64,000 nucleotides of DNA from JALZKA01 sp033856515. GTDB taxonomy: Bacteria > Actinomycetota > Thermoleophilia > Solirubrobacterales > 70-9. The position numbers were made by a program, and so were the translations under genes. The stretch spans positions 1 to 64,000 of the forward strand of contig JAWVEY010000035.1 in assembly GCA_033856515.1 (NCBI GenBank). Reading direction: 5' to 3'. The notes below the pieces were generated by a model. It was not told the DNA's origin. It did no database searches and was given only the letters and a program-made list of their open reading frames with translations. Below are positions 57,694 through 64,000 of the stretch, piece by piece (the first letter of the stretch is position 1; every line of letters begins with the position of its first letter).

Positions 57694-58887
57694 TCAGCCG
57701 GCGCGGCCGAGCCGCCGCTCGACCCACTTCCCCCCTACCGTGTCCGTCAAGCCGTGGGCCAGGATCGAGGCGAGGATCACGAATGCGGCGATGTTGAACA
57801 TGTCCGATGCGTTGTCGGCCGCGGATTTCAAGACGAACAGGGCGAACAGCATCGACGCCACTCCCTTGGGGCCGAACCACGCCATGAAGACGCGCTCCTC
57901 CCGGCGGAAGTCCGTTCCGATCAGCGAGATGAACATCGCCACGGGGCGGGCGACCAGCAGGGCCAGAACCACAAACGCGATGAGAGCCGGGATCGAGCCG
58001 TCGTATCCAGTGGCGACGATCAGGGCCCCAAAGACGAAGAACGTGAGGACCTGGAAGATCGACGAGACGTTCTCGGCGAAGTCGAGGATGCGCTCGGGAA
58101 TCTCGTGCTCGGTTGCGCCGAGCGCGATCCCAGCCACAAATGCCGCGATCAGCCCGTTGCCGATCGTCGCGTCGGCCAAGCCGTAGGCGGCGAGCCCGAG
58201 CCCGACCGCGAAGATGCCCTCATAGCGCGGGGTGATGCCACCTGCCGGAGCCACGCGATGGACATATCCGCCGGCAATCCCGAGCGCTGCGCCGATCACG
58301 GCTCCGGCAGCTGCCTCGCCCAGGAGCTTGGCCGCCTCCGGCCCCGCGTCGCCGCCCGGCGTCGCGAGGACCAGGAAGAAGAGGACGAACGGCAGCGCCA
58401 GCCCGTCGTTCAGCCCCGATTCGAGGTTGAGCGTGTGCCGAACGCGCTCAGGAACGGTCTTGGACGTGACCACGGCAGAGGTTACGACCGGATCGGTCGG
58501 GGTCAGGACAGCGGCTAGGAGGAACGCCTCCGCGACGGCAAGCTCCGGGAACAGGATGAGCCCGAGCACGGCCAGGATCCCCAGGGTGATCGGCATCGCG
58601 AAAACGATCGCGCGGGCCGGCGGCCCCCAGTGCATCCGCAAGAGCTCGCGCTCGACGACCAGCCCATCGGAGAAGAGGGTCAGGATCAGCGCAAGCTCGA
58701 CCAGATGGATGACGTTCGGGTCCGATACGTCGACGGTGACGACATCGGCCAGCGCCAGACCCACGCCAAGCCCGACCGAGAGGACCGACACCGACAGGAC
58801 CGTCCCGTGCATGACGCCCGAGAGCCCCGCGGCGACGGACAACAGCAGGCCGAACAAGAGAAGCGATTCTCCGAACCCGAGGTCCAT
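57694..58887 (-). CDS. Na+/H+ antiporter (CPA1/NhaP-like cation:proton antiporter)
   Basis: 397 residues, about 11-12 TM helices with short loops. Core residues of the family are visible: AVLTPTDPVVTSAVV (the discontinuous helix with TDP), NLESGLNDGLALPFVLF (the ion-site ND motif), GNGLIAAFVAGIALG, and AWFGPKGVASMLFALFVL near the C terminus. No large cytoplasmic C-terminal domain. Likely roles are pH and sodium homeostasis. Convergent with the secreted-protein gene; ATG with TAGCCT six bases upstream. Confidence 0.93.
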   Translation of the reverse strand: MDLGFGESLLLFGLLLSVAAGLSGVMHGTVLSVSVLSVGLGVGLALADVVTVDVSDPNVIHLVELALILTLFSDGLVVERELLRMHWGPPARAIVFAMPITLGILAVLGLILFPELAVAEAFLLAAVLTPTDPVVTSAVVTSKTVPERVRHTLNLESGLNDGLALPFVLFFLVLATPGGDAGPEAAKLLGEAAAGAVIGAALGIAGGYVHRVAPAGGITPRYEGIFAVGLGLAAYGLADATIGNGLIAAFVAGIALGATEHEIPERILDFAENVSSIFQVLTFFVFGALIVATGYDGSIPALIAFVVLALLVARPVAMFISLIGTDFRREERVFMAWFGPKGVASMLFALFVLKSAADNASDMFNIAAFVILASILAHGLTDTVGGKWVERRLGRAG

Positions 58888-58893
58888 CCCGAC

Positions 58894-58899
58894 AGGCTA
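58894..58899 (-). promoter_or_regulatory. Putative -10 of the antiporter gene
   Basis: The minus strand reads TAGCCT, six bases before the ATG. The rest of the 124-base gap to 59011 shows no gene I can support. Confidence 0.38.
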
Positions 58900-59011
58900 T
58901 GGTGCGGCTGGGGTATCGACGGGCTTCGCGGCGTCAAGTCAACCGGCAACACTGCGGTTGGCAACGGCGAGATTCGCCAATGCCGCATCGTCGAGTGCAA
59001 CTGAGCTGACG

Positions 59012-60061
59012 CTAGGAGAGGGAGGCGGCGCCTGCCGGGACGCGGACGAGGTCGCGGTCGGCGAGGAGCTCGGCAACCTGGACCGCGTTCGTTGCCGCGC
59101 CCTTGCGCAGGTTGTCGCCGACGATCCACATGTTGAGACAGCGCGGATGGGAGGGGTCTCGACGGATCCGCCCGACCAATACGTCGTCGCGCCCAGTGAC
59201 GTCGGTCGCCAGCGGATAGATACCGGCCTCGGGGGAGTCCATGACGACCACTCCAGGCGCGCCTGCGAGCAGCTCGCGGCACTCCTCGGGGCTGAAGTCA
59301 CCGGCGGTTTCGACGTTTGCCGAGACGGAGTGGCCGGTGACAACGGGCACCCGCGCGCATGTCGCCGAGACACGCAGCTCGTCGGAGCTCACGCCCAGGA
59401 TCTTGGACGTCTCGGCCATCACCTTGCGCTCCTCGGTGGTGTAGTCGTCGCCGTCCTTGAAGGTCTCGACCTGCGGGATCACGTTGAAGGCGATCGGGTG
59501 GGGATAGACATGAGCCTCGGGCGTCTCGCCGGCCAGAACGGCGCGCGATTGCGCCTGAAGCTCGTCGATCGCCTTCTGCCCGGTGCCCGACACCGACTGG
59601 TACGTGGAGACGACCAGGCGCTCGATGCCGATGTGCCGCTGGATCGGGGCAAGCGCGACCATCATCTGCATCGTCGTGCAGTTGGGGTTGGCGATCAGGC
59701 CCGAATGCTCGGAAGCTGCGTCGGGGTTCACCTCGGCGACGACGAGCGGAACATCGGGGTGCATGCGCCAGAAGCTGGTGTTGTCGACGACGACGGCGCC
59801 CGCCTCGACGATCCTGGGCGCCCACTCCGCCGAGACAGAGCCTCCCGCCGAGCTCAGGACGATGTCCAGGCCCTGGATGGCTTCGTCGGAGACCTCCACC
59901 ACCTCGACCTCGCCTGAGCCAAATGCGACTCGCTTGCCGGCCGAGCGCGCCGAAGCGAGCGGGACGAGGTCGGAGACCGGGAAGTCCCGCTCGGCGAGGA
60001 CCTGGAGGATGGTCGAGCCCACGGCACCAGTGGCGCCCAGTACTCCGACTCGATAGGTCAT
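59012..60061 (-). CDS. asd: Aspartate-semialdehyde dehydrogenase
   Basis: Reduces aspartyl phosphate to aspartate semialdehyde for Lys, Met, Thr and diaminopimelate. VGVLGATGAVGSTILQVLAE binds NADPH; LSSAGGSVSAEWAP, VVDNTSFWRM, and the catalytic Cys in LIANPNCTTMQMM follow. The second half has HPIAFNVIPQVETF and CARVPVVTGHSVSANVE. Start ATG 60061 overlaps the lysC stop (ATGA). 349 residues, a normal length. Confidence 0.96.
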   Translation of the reverse strand: MTYRVGVLGATGAVGSTILQVLAERDFPVSDLVPLASARSAGKRVAFGSGEVEVVEVSDEAIQGLDIVLSSAGGSVSAEWAPRIVEAGAVVVDNTSFWRMHPDVPLVVAEVNPDAASEHSGLIANPNCTTMQMMVALAPIQRHIGIERLVVSTYQSVSGTGQKAIDELQAQSRAVLAGETPEAHVYPHPIAFNVIPQVETFKDGDDYTTEERKVMAETSKILGVSSDELRVSATCARVPVVTGHSVSANVETAGDFSPEECRELLAGAPGVVVMDSPEAGIYPLATDVTGRDDVLVGRIRRDPSHPRCLNMWIVGDNLRKGAATNAVQVAELLADRDLVRVPAGAASLS

Positions 60062-61329
60062 GACGTGACTGTGGGCCGGTGAACGCCGGTCGGGTCCTCG
60101 GGCTGGATGCCGCCCTCGCCCAGATCGAACGCGGCATGCAGCGCGCGGACCGCGCTCTCCACCTGGTCGGCGGCGATTACGCACGAGATCTTGATCGGCG
60201 ACGTTGAGATCATCTCGATGTTGATCCCGTGTTCGCCGAGAGTCTCGAAGACCCTTGCGGCAACGCCGGGATGGCTGCGCATTCCCGCCCCGACGATCGA
60301 GACCTTGCCGATCCGATCGTCGGTGAGGATCCGCTCGCCCACGCCCAGCGACTCGATCGCCTCGGCAGCGGTTCGAAGCTCGTCCTGCCCCACCGTGAAC
60401 GAGAGGTCGGCCTTCTGGTCACCGCTGACCGGCTCGTTCTGGATGATCATGTCGACGTTCACGTTCGCGGCGGCGAGCGCGGCAAAGATGCGGCCTGCGA
60501 CCCCTGGCTCGTCGCTGACGCCTGAAACCGTCACCCGTCCCTCGGATGAGGTGTGCGTAACGGCTGTGACCATCGGCTGTTCCATCGTCTCGTCCTCGGA
60601 GACGACGAGGGTACCCCGCCCCTCCTCGAACGAGCTGCGGCAATGGATGCGGACCCCGTGGTTTCGCGCGTACTCGACCGAGCGAAGTTGAAGGACTCCT
60701 GCGCCCGACGCGGCCATCTCGAGCATCTCGTCGAAGGAGACGAGGGTGAGCTTCCTGGCGTCCGGACAGATGCGGGGGTCGGCCGTGAAGACGCCCGCGA
60801 CGTCTGTGTTGATCTCGCACACGGTGGCGCCTAGCTCTGCCGCCAGCGCCACGGCTGTCGTGTCCGAACCGCCGCGACCGAGCGTGGTCACGTCGAGCGA
60901 GTCGCCCGATACGCCCTGGAAGCCCGCGACCAGGACGATGCGGTCCTGATCCAGCGCGGACCGGATCCGGTCCGCGCGGACCTCGAGGATGCGGGCCTTG
61001 GTATGCGATGAGTCCGTGACGATGCCCGCCTGCGAGCCGGTAAGCGAAACGGCGTTGTGTCCCATGTCGTGGATCGCCATCGCGCACAGCGCGCAGGAGA
61101 TCCGCTCGCCGACCGAAAGCAGCATGTCCATCTCGCGCTCGTACGGGCTTTCGGAGATCTCGTGGGCCATCTCGACCAGGTCGTCAGTGGTCTTGCCACG
61201 GGCTGACAGAACGGCGACTACACGGCTTCCGCCCTCGCGTGCGGCGACGATTCGCGCAGCGGCACGCTTCAGGTCCTCAGGCTCGGCGACGGACGTGCCG
61301 CCGAACTTCATGACCACGATCTCGCTCAT
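60058..61329 (-). CDS. lysC: Aspartate kinase
   Basis: Phosphorylates aspartate, the first step to Lys/Thr/Met and peptidoglycan DAP. VMKFGGTSVAEPEDLKR opens the kinase domain; TLGRGGSDTTAVALAAELGA and CEINTDVAGVFTADPR follow. Two ACT domains (about 265-405) lie at the end, RVTVSGVSDEPGVAGRIFAA and KVSIVGAGMRSHPGVAARVF, giving feedback control. A Met in EDETMEQPMVTAVTH lies where actinobacterial aspartokinases start an internal beta subunit, so a second product is possible. The frame open to 61392 overlaps the divergent gene; ATG 61329 is chosen. Confidence 0.96.
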   Translation of the reverse strand: MSEIVVMKFGGTSVAEPEDLKRAAARIVAAREGGSRVVAVLSARGKTTDDLVEMAHEISESPYEREMDMLLSVGERISCALCAMAIHDMGHNAVSLTGSQAGIVTDSSHTKARILEVRADRIRSALDQDRIVLVAGFQGVSGDSLDVTTLGRGGSDTTAVALAAELGATVCEINTDVAGVFTADPRICPDARKLTLVSFDEMLEMAASGAGVLQLRSVEYARNHGVRIHCRSSFEEGRGTLVVSEDETMEQPMVTAVTHTSSEGRVTVSGVSDEPGVAGRIFAALAAANVNVDMIIQNEPVSGDQKADLSFTVGQDELRTAAEAIESLGVGERILTDDRIGKVSIVGAGMRSHPGVAARVFETLGEHGINIEMISTSPIKISCVIAADQVESAVRALHAAFDLGEGGIQPEDPTGVHRPTVTS

Positions 61330-61367
61330 TGGGTCGCCAGGTGGCTGGGAACTCTCACCGCTCCGAG

Positions 61368-61373
61368 GATAAT
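61368..61373 (+). promoter_or_regulatory. Putative -10 of the GH3-like gene (leaderless)
   Basis: GATAAT lies six bases before the ATG at 61380, in the 50-base divergent gap with lysC. Confidence 0.42.
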
Positions 61374-61379
61374 CAGGCG

Positions 61380-62495
61380 ATGCCCGCCCCAAGCATGAGA
61401 GCCAATGTGGTGCGAGTCGCGCTCCTGCTCGTGCTGGTCGGGATCGGCGTGGGCGTCTGGAATTTCCTGATCAGAGATGAGAGCGAATCTCAAGTGCCCG
61501 AGAAGGAGCAGGCGAAGGCAGGGCGCAAGCACGTTTCCGACGATCCGCTCGTCCGGAAGATGTCGGTCGCCGAACAGGCAGAGCAGGTGCTCATGCTCGG
61601 ATTCGTGGGAGACCCCGCCTCCGTGCCGGAGGGGCTTGGCGCCGTTCTGGTTCGAGCTGAGAACGGCGTTGGTGCGGCGAAGGCGCTCGCGAATGGAGGT
61701 GGCGAGATCCCTCCCCTCGTCGCCACATCGCAGGAAGGGGGCATCTACCGCTCCTTTCCCGAGTTGCCGCCAGCCGAGCGGGAGCTCGACATCGGCCGCA
61801 ACGGCTCACTCGACGCCGCACTCGTCTGGTCTCAGACGACCTCCAAAGCACTCGGCGATGCCGGTTTCGACCTTAACCTCTTCCCGGTCGCTGACGTAGC
61901 GACCCTTGACAGCCCTCTTGCCGGGCGCGCCTTCTCCGACGATCCGGCGCAGGCGGCCGCCCTCACGGAAGCGGCAATCAAGGGTTGCGAGGACGCGGGC
62001 ATTGCCTGTGCGCCCCTTCACTTTCCCGGGCTCGGCGCCGCCTCACAGGACACGGCCGACGGCCCGGCGACAATCGCCTCACCGTTCGAGGTTCTCAGCA
62101 ACCGCGACATGGTCCCGTTTCGCGCGGTGGCCAAGGACGCGCCGGCGATGGTGCTCTCGCTCGGGCTCTACCCGGACTTCGATGCCGCGGTCCCCGGGGC
62201 GATGACGGAGGGTGTCGCCACCGGCCTTCTGCGGGACGACATCGGCTTCAAGGGCGTCGCGATCTCGGACGATCTCGGGTCGGGCGCCGTCGCGTTTTCA
62301 CCTGAGGAGGCAGCCGTGCGGGCGATAGCGGCAGGCACCGATCTGGTCCAGTTCGCATCACCCGAGGGGACGGACGGCGTGGCGAGCGCGATCGAGAAGG
62401 CGGTCGAGGAAGGCGAGATCGAGCCGGAGCGCCTCGCCGAGGCGGCCGAGCGCGTGCTCGACCTCAAGCGCGAGCTCGGCCTCATCGAGGATTGA
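61380..62495 (+). CDS. Glycoside hydrolase family 3-like (NagZ-like) exported protein, active site altered
   Basis: Residues 1-32 hold an N-terminal signal anchor (VVRVALLLVLVGIGVGVWNF). The GH3 N-terminal barrel follows: MSVAEQAEQVLMLGF, FDLNLFPVADV (matches NLAPVxDV), PLHFPGLGAASQDTADG and the nucleophile-region GVAISDDLGSGAV (matches SDDL). In true NagZ the loop is KHFPGHGDT with Lys-His and a catalytic His; here the Lys is Leu and the acid/base His is Leu/Ala, so beta-N-acetylhexosaminidase activity is doubtful. The Asp nucleophile remains. Length 371 residues. Confidence 0.85.
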   Translation: MPAPSMRANVVRVALLLVLVGIGVGVWNFLIRDESESQVPEKEQAKAGRKHVSDDPLVRKMSVAEQAEQVLMLGFVGDPASVPEGLGAVLVRAENGVGAAKALANGGGEIPPLVATSQEGGIYRSFPELPPAERELDIGRNGSLDAALVWSQTTSKALGDAGFDLNLFPVADVATLDSPLAGRAFSDDPAQAAALTEAAIKGCEDAGIACAPLHFPGLGAASQDTADGPATIASPFEVLSNRDMVPFRAVAKDAPAMVLSLGLYPDFDAAVPGAMTEGVATGLLRDDIGFKGVAISDDLGSGAVAFSPEEAAVRAIAAGTDLVQFASPEGTDGVASAIEKAVEEGEIEPERLAEAAERVLDLKRELGLIED

Positions 62496-62511
62496 CCACC
62501 TCTCGCTGGTG

Positions 62512-62527
62512 TGTGATCTGAATCACA
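62512..62527. promoter_or_regulatory. CRP/FNR-type site upstream of the PadR gene
   Basis: TGTGA-TCTGAA-TCACA fits the CRP consensus TGTGA-N6-TCACA exactly; the arms extend to GTGTGAT/ATCACAC (62511-62528). It is 37 bases upstream of the PadR ATG. Confidence 0.6.
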
Positions 62528-62532
62528 CGAGC

Positions 62533-62555
62533 AGATATATCGCGCTGATATATCT
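62533..62555. promoter_or_regulatory. PadR operator, AGATATATC inverted repeat
   Basis: AGATATATC (62533-62541) and GATATATCT (62547-62555) are perfect 9-bp arms separated by GCGCT. GATATATC is itself palindromic. TATATC within the second arm lies ten bases before the PadR ATG, so it probably overlaps the -10. No ribosome site is seen, so the message may be leaderless and self-repressed. Confidence 0.65.
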
Positions 62556-62564
62556 ACACGATAC

Positions 62565-63092
62565 ATGGACCTCTCCTCGACAGGACGCGTGATCCTCGGA
62601 GTGCTCGCGGTCGAGCCGCGCTCGGGCTACGACATCAAGGCCGTGACCGACAAGTCGACCCGCTTCTTCTGGGCGGCCAGCTACGGACAGATCTACCCCG
62701 AGCTCAAGCGCCTGGCAGAGGCGGGGCTGATCGAGGGGTCGGATGAGCCGCACGGAGGCAGAAAGCGAACCGTCTATCGCATCACTCGCGACGGGCGCAA
62801 GGCCCTCGCCGAGTGGCTCAACGCCCCCGAGCAGGTCCACGAGCTTCGCGATGAAGGCCTCCTGAAGCTCTTCTTCGCGGCAGCACAAGACAACGACGCG
62901 GTCATTGCGGCAATCAGGGAGAAGCGCGATGCCCATGCCGCTGCGCTCGTGGAGCTTCGCGACATCGAGCCGCACGCCCGAGCCGCCGAGCGCGTCGGCC
63001 CGGCCGAGGTCCTGGGCTACGGGCTCGCCTACAACGAGTTCGCGATCCGCTGGTGCGAAGACAGCCTCAAGACCTTGAACAAGGAGAAGTAG
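62565..63092 (+). CDS. PadR-family transcriptional regulator
   Basis: The N-terminal winged helix (about residues 8-85): VILGVLAVEPRSGYDIKAV, QIYPELKRLAEAGLIEG and KRTVYRITRDGRKALAEWL, the PadR signature. The C-terminal helical part (about 95-170) is the Vir-like dimerisation region. It is directly upstream of an MMPL exporter (no gap) and behind its own palindromic operator, so it likely represses the operon until a substrate binds. Confidence 0.93.
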   Translation: MDLSSTGRVILGVLAVEPRSGYDIKAVTDKSTRFFWAASYGQIYPELKRLAEAGLIEGSDEPHGGRKRTVYRITRDGRKALAEWLNAPEQVHELRDEGLLKLFFAAAQDNDAVIAAIREKRDAHAAALVELRDIEPHARAAERVGPAEVLGYGLAYNEFAIRWCEDSLKTLNKEK

Positions 63093-64000
63093 ATGCTCAA
63101 CCGACTCGCAAACCTCGCCGGCGGCCACCCCAAGCGCGTTCTGATCTTCGCCGGGCTCTTCTTTCTCCTGGCTGGAGCCCTTGGCTCCGGCGTCGCCGAC
63201 CGCCTTGACCCCTACGGCGCCGACGACCCGGACAAGGAAGCCTTCATCGCGAAGGAGAAGCTCGAGGGTGCGGGCTACCGCGACGCGCAGGCGGTCATCC
63301 TGATCCATGACACGGACCCGACGACGCCTGCGGGCGCCGAGCGTGTCTCCGAGGTCGGCAAGCAGGTGGCCGAGGTAGAGGGCGTGCGCGGCGTCTCGGG
63401 CTTTGCGGAGACGAAGTCCAACGCGTTCGTCTCCAAGGACGGCCGGTCGACCTACCTTGCGGTCCAGTTCGAAGGCACGGAGGACGACACGCTCCAAGAC
63501 ACGGCAGAGGCCCTGGTGTCGGAGTTCGAAGGCGAGGACAACATCCTCGTCGGCGGCAACGCGGTCGCACAGCAGCAGATCAACGAGAACGTCGAATCGG
63601 ACCTGCAGCGCGCTGAGCTCCTGGCCTTCCCCATCCTCTTCCTCCTCTCGCTTCTCTTCTTCCGGAGCCTCGTCGCCGCCGCCCTGCCGCTCCTCATCGG
63701 CGGCCTCGCGATCGTCTCGACCTTCTTGCTCCTGACAGTCGCGAGCGAGCTGGGCTCGATCTCGATCTTCGCGCTCAACCTGGTGACCGGCCTTGGCCTG
63801 GGCCTTGCGATCGACTACAGCCTGTTCGTGGTCTCCCGCTACCGGGAGGAGATCGCGAAGAGCGGCGCCGGCATTGAGGCGCTGCGACGGACGATGGCGA
63901 CGGCGGGCCGGACTGTGGCCTACTCGTCGGTCACCGTCGCGGGCGCCTTGGCGGCGCTTGCCATCTTCCCTCAGCGCTTCCTCTATTCGATGGGCATCGG
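63093..64000 (+). CDS. MMPL/RND-family exporter (3' end outside window)
   Basis: 302 codons are in the window. N-terminal TM1 (residues about 14-34, KRVLIFAGLFFLLAGALGSG), then a periplasmic domain (about 35-165) with GAERVSEVGKQVAEVEGV, then three or four TM helices including the relay GLGLGLAIDYSLFVVSRYREE. ATG 63093 abuts the PadR stop (TAG-ATG). Related in plan to the MMPL at 32887-35139 but regulated by PadR rather than TetR. The C-terminal half is missing from the window. Confidence 0.92.
   Translation, partial: MLNRLANLAGGHPKRVLIFAGLFFLLAGALGSGVADRLDPYGADDPDKEAFIAKEKLEGAGYRDAQAVILIHDTDPTTPAGAERVSEVGKQVAEVEGVRGVSGFAETKSNAFVSKDGRSTYLAVQFEGTEDDTLQDTAEALVSEFEGEDNILVGGNAVAQQQINENVESDLQRAELLAFPILFLLSLLFFRSLVAAALPLLIGGLAIVSTFLLLTVASELGSISIFALNLVTGLGLGLAIDYSLFVVSRYREEIAKSGAGIEALRRTMATAGRTVAYSSVTVAGALAALAIFPQRFLYSMGI

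Noticed and set aside
58939..59373. A 144-residue minus-strand frame reaching past the asd stop, ending with an Ala-rich segment
   Set aside because: It lies mostly inside asd in another frame; the part beyond asd is short and has no motif or start of its own.
1..64000. CRISPR arrays, insertion sequences, prophage genes, integrases or toxin-antitoxin pairs
   Set aside because: None seen. No spaced direct repeats, no transposase or integrase motifs, and gene content looks like core chromosome throughout.

Overview
The window is about 64 kb of very GC-rich, gene-dense DNA with short intergenic gaps, GTG and TTG starts, many 4-bp ATGA/GTGA stop-start overlaps, a six-gene Mce cluster, a LytR-CpsA-Psr protein, two MMPL transporters, PadR and TetR regulators and many start codons that appear leaderless. 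This fits a free-living Actinomycetota chromosome. A deep-branching class such as Thermoleophilia/Solirubrobacterales is my inference and is not proven. I saw no phage, insertion sequence, CRISPR array or rRNA operon.

Layout. 1-2425 (minus): nucleotide and cell-wall precursor genes prs (cut by the window edge) and glmU. 2461-4343 (minus): a Tat-exported Cys/Gly-rich surface protein and a membrane protein. A tRNA-Gln lies at 4460-4532. 4541-13911 (minus): a PucR-type regulator, a DedA-PAP2 membrane fusion, ispE, rsmA, tatD, two membrane proteins, metG and a secreted protein with a strong terminator. 14098-22829 (minus): six consecutive MCE/MlaD genes joined by overlaps, without the usual YrbE permeases. 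23017-24836 (minus): rsmI and a ROK glucokinase. 24856-32879: LCP protein, FmdB-type zinc ribbon, secreted protein, glycyl-tRNA synthetase, MOSC protein, then a TetR repressor divergent from an R2lox-SCP2 fusion oxidase across an 11-bp-arm palindrome. 32887-38369 (minus): MMPL exporter with its own TetR, a membrane-anchored small protein, a PAS-GGDEF-EAL protein and a small Cys-rich protein. 38505-39578 (plus): fatty-acid-hydroxylase-like protein and an AT-hook/winged-helix protein. 39716-41917 (minus): mdh and icd. 41974-49280 (plus): SCP2 protein, AidB-like acyl-CoA dehydrogenase, two paralogous lipoproteins, crotonase, site-2 protease and GAF-GGDEF cyclase. 49350-56736 (plus): two complete succinate dehydrogenase systems back to back. 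56779-64000: triple-repeat secreted protein, Na+/H+ antiporter, asd-lysC, a GH3-like lipo/secreted protein, and a PadR-MMPL operon running off the window.

How the genes fit together. Several TCA-cycle enzymes sit within 17 kb (icd, mdh, an Sdh1-type SdhCAB and a class-E-like flavoprotein/Fe-S/CCG complex). A lipid-handling theme recurs: MCE proteins, two MMPL exporters, two SCP2 domains, a fatty acid hydroxylase, an acyl-CoA dehydrogenase and a crotonase. Most transcription units begin with a TANNNT hexamer 6-10 bases before the start codon, the geometry expected of leaderless mRNAs.

Most unusual points: the second SDH operon ending in a hidden 50-residue L7/L12-C-terminal-like protein; the R2lox-SCP2 fusion with its shared operator; a three-way-junction inverted-repeat element at 39595-39708; tiny coupled upstream ORFs before sdhC and the Mce operon; and a GH3 protein lacking the usual catalytic His loop.
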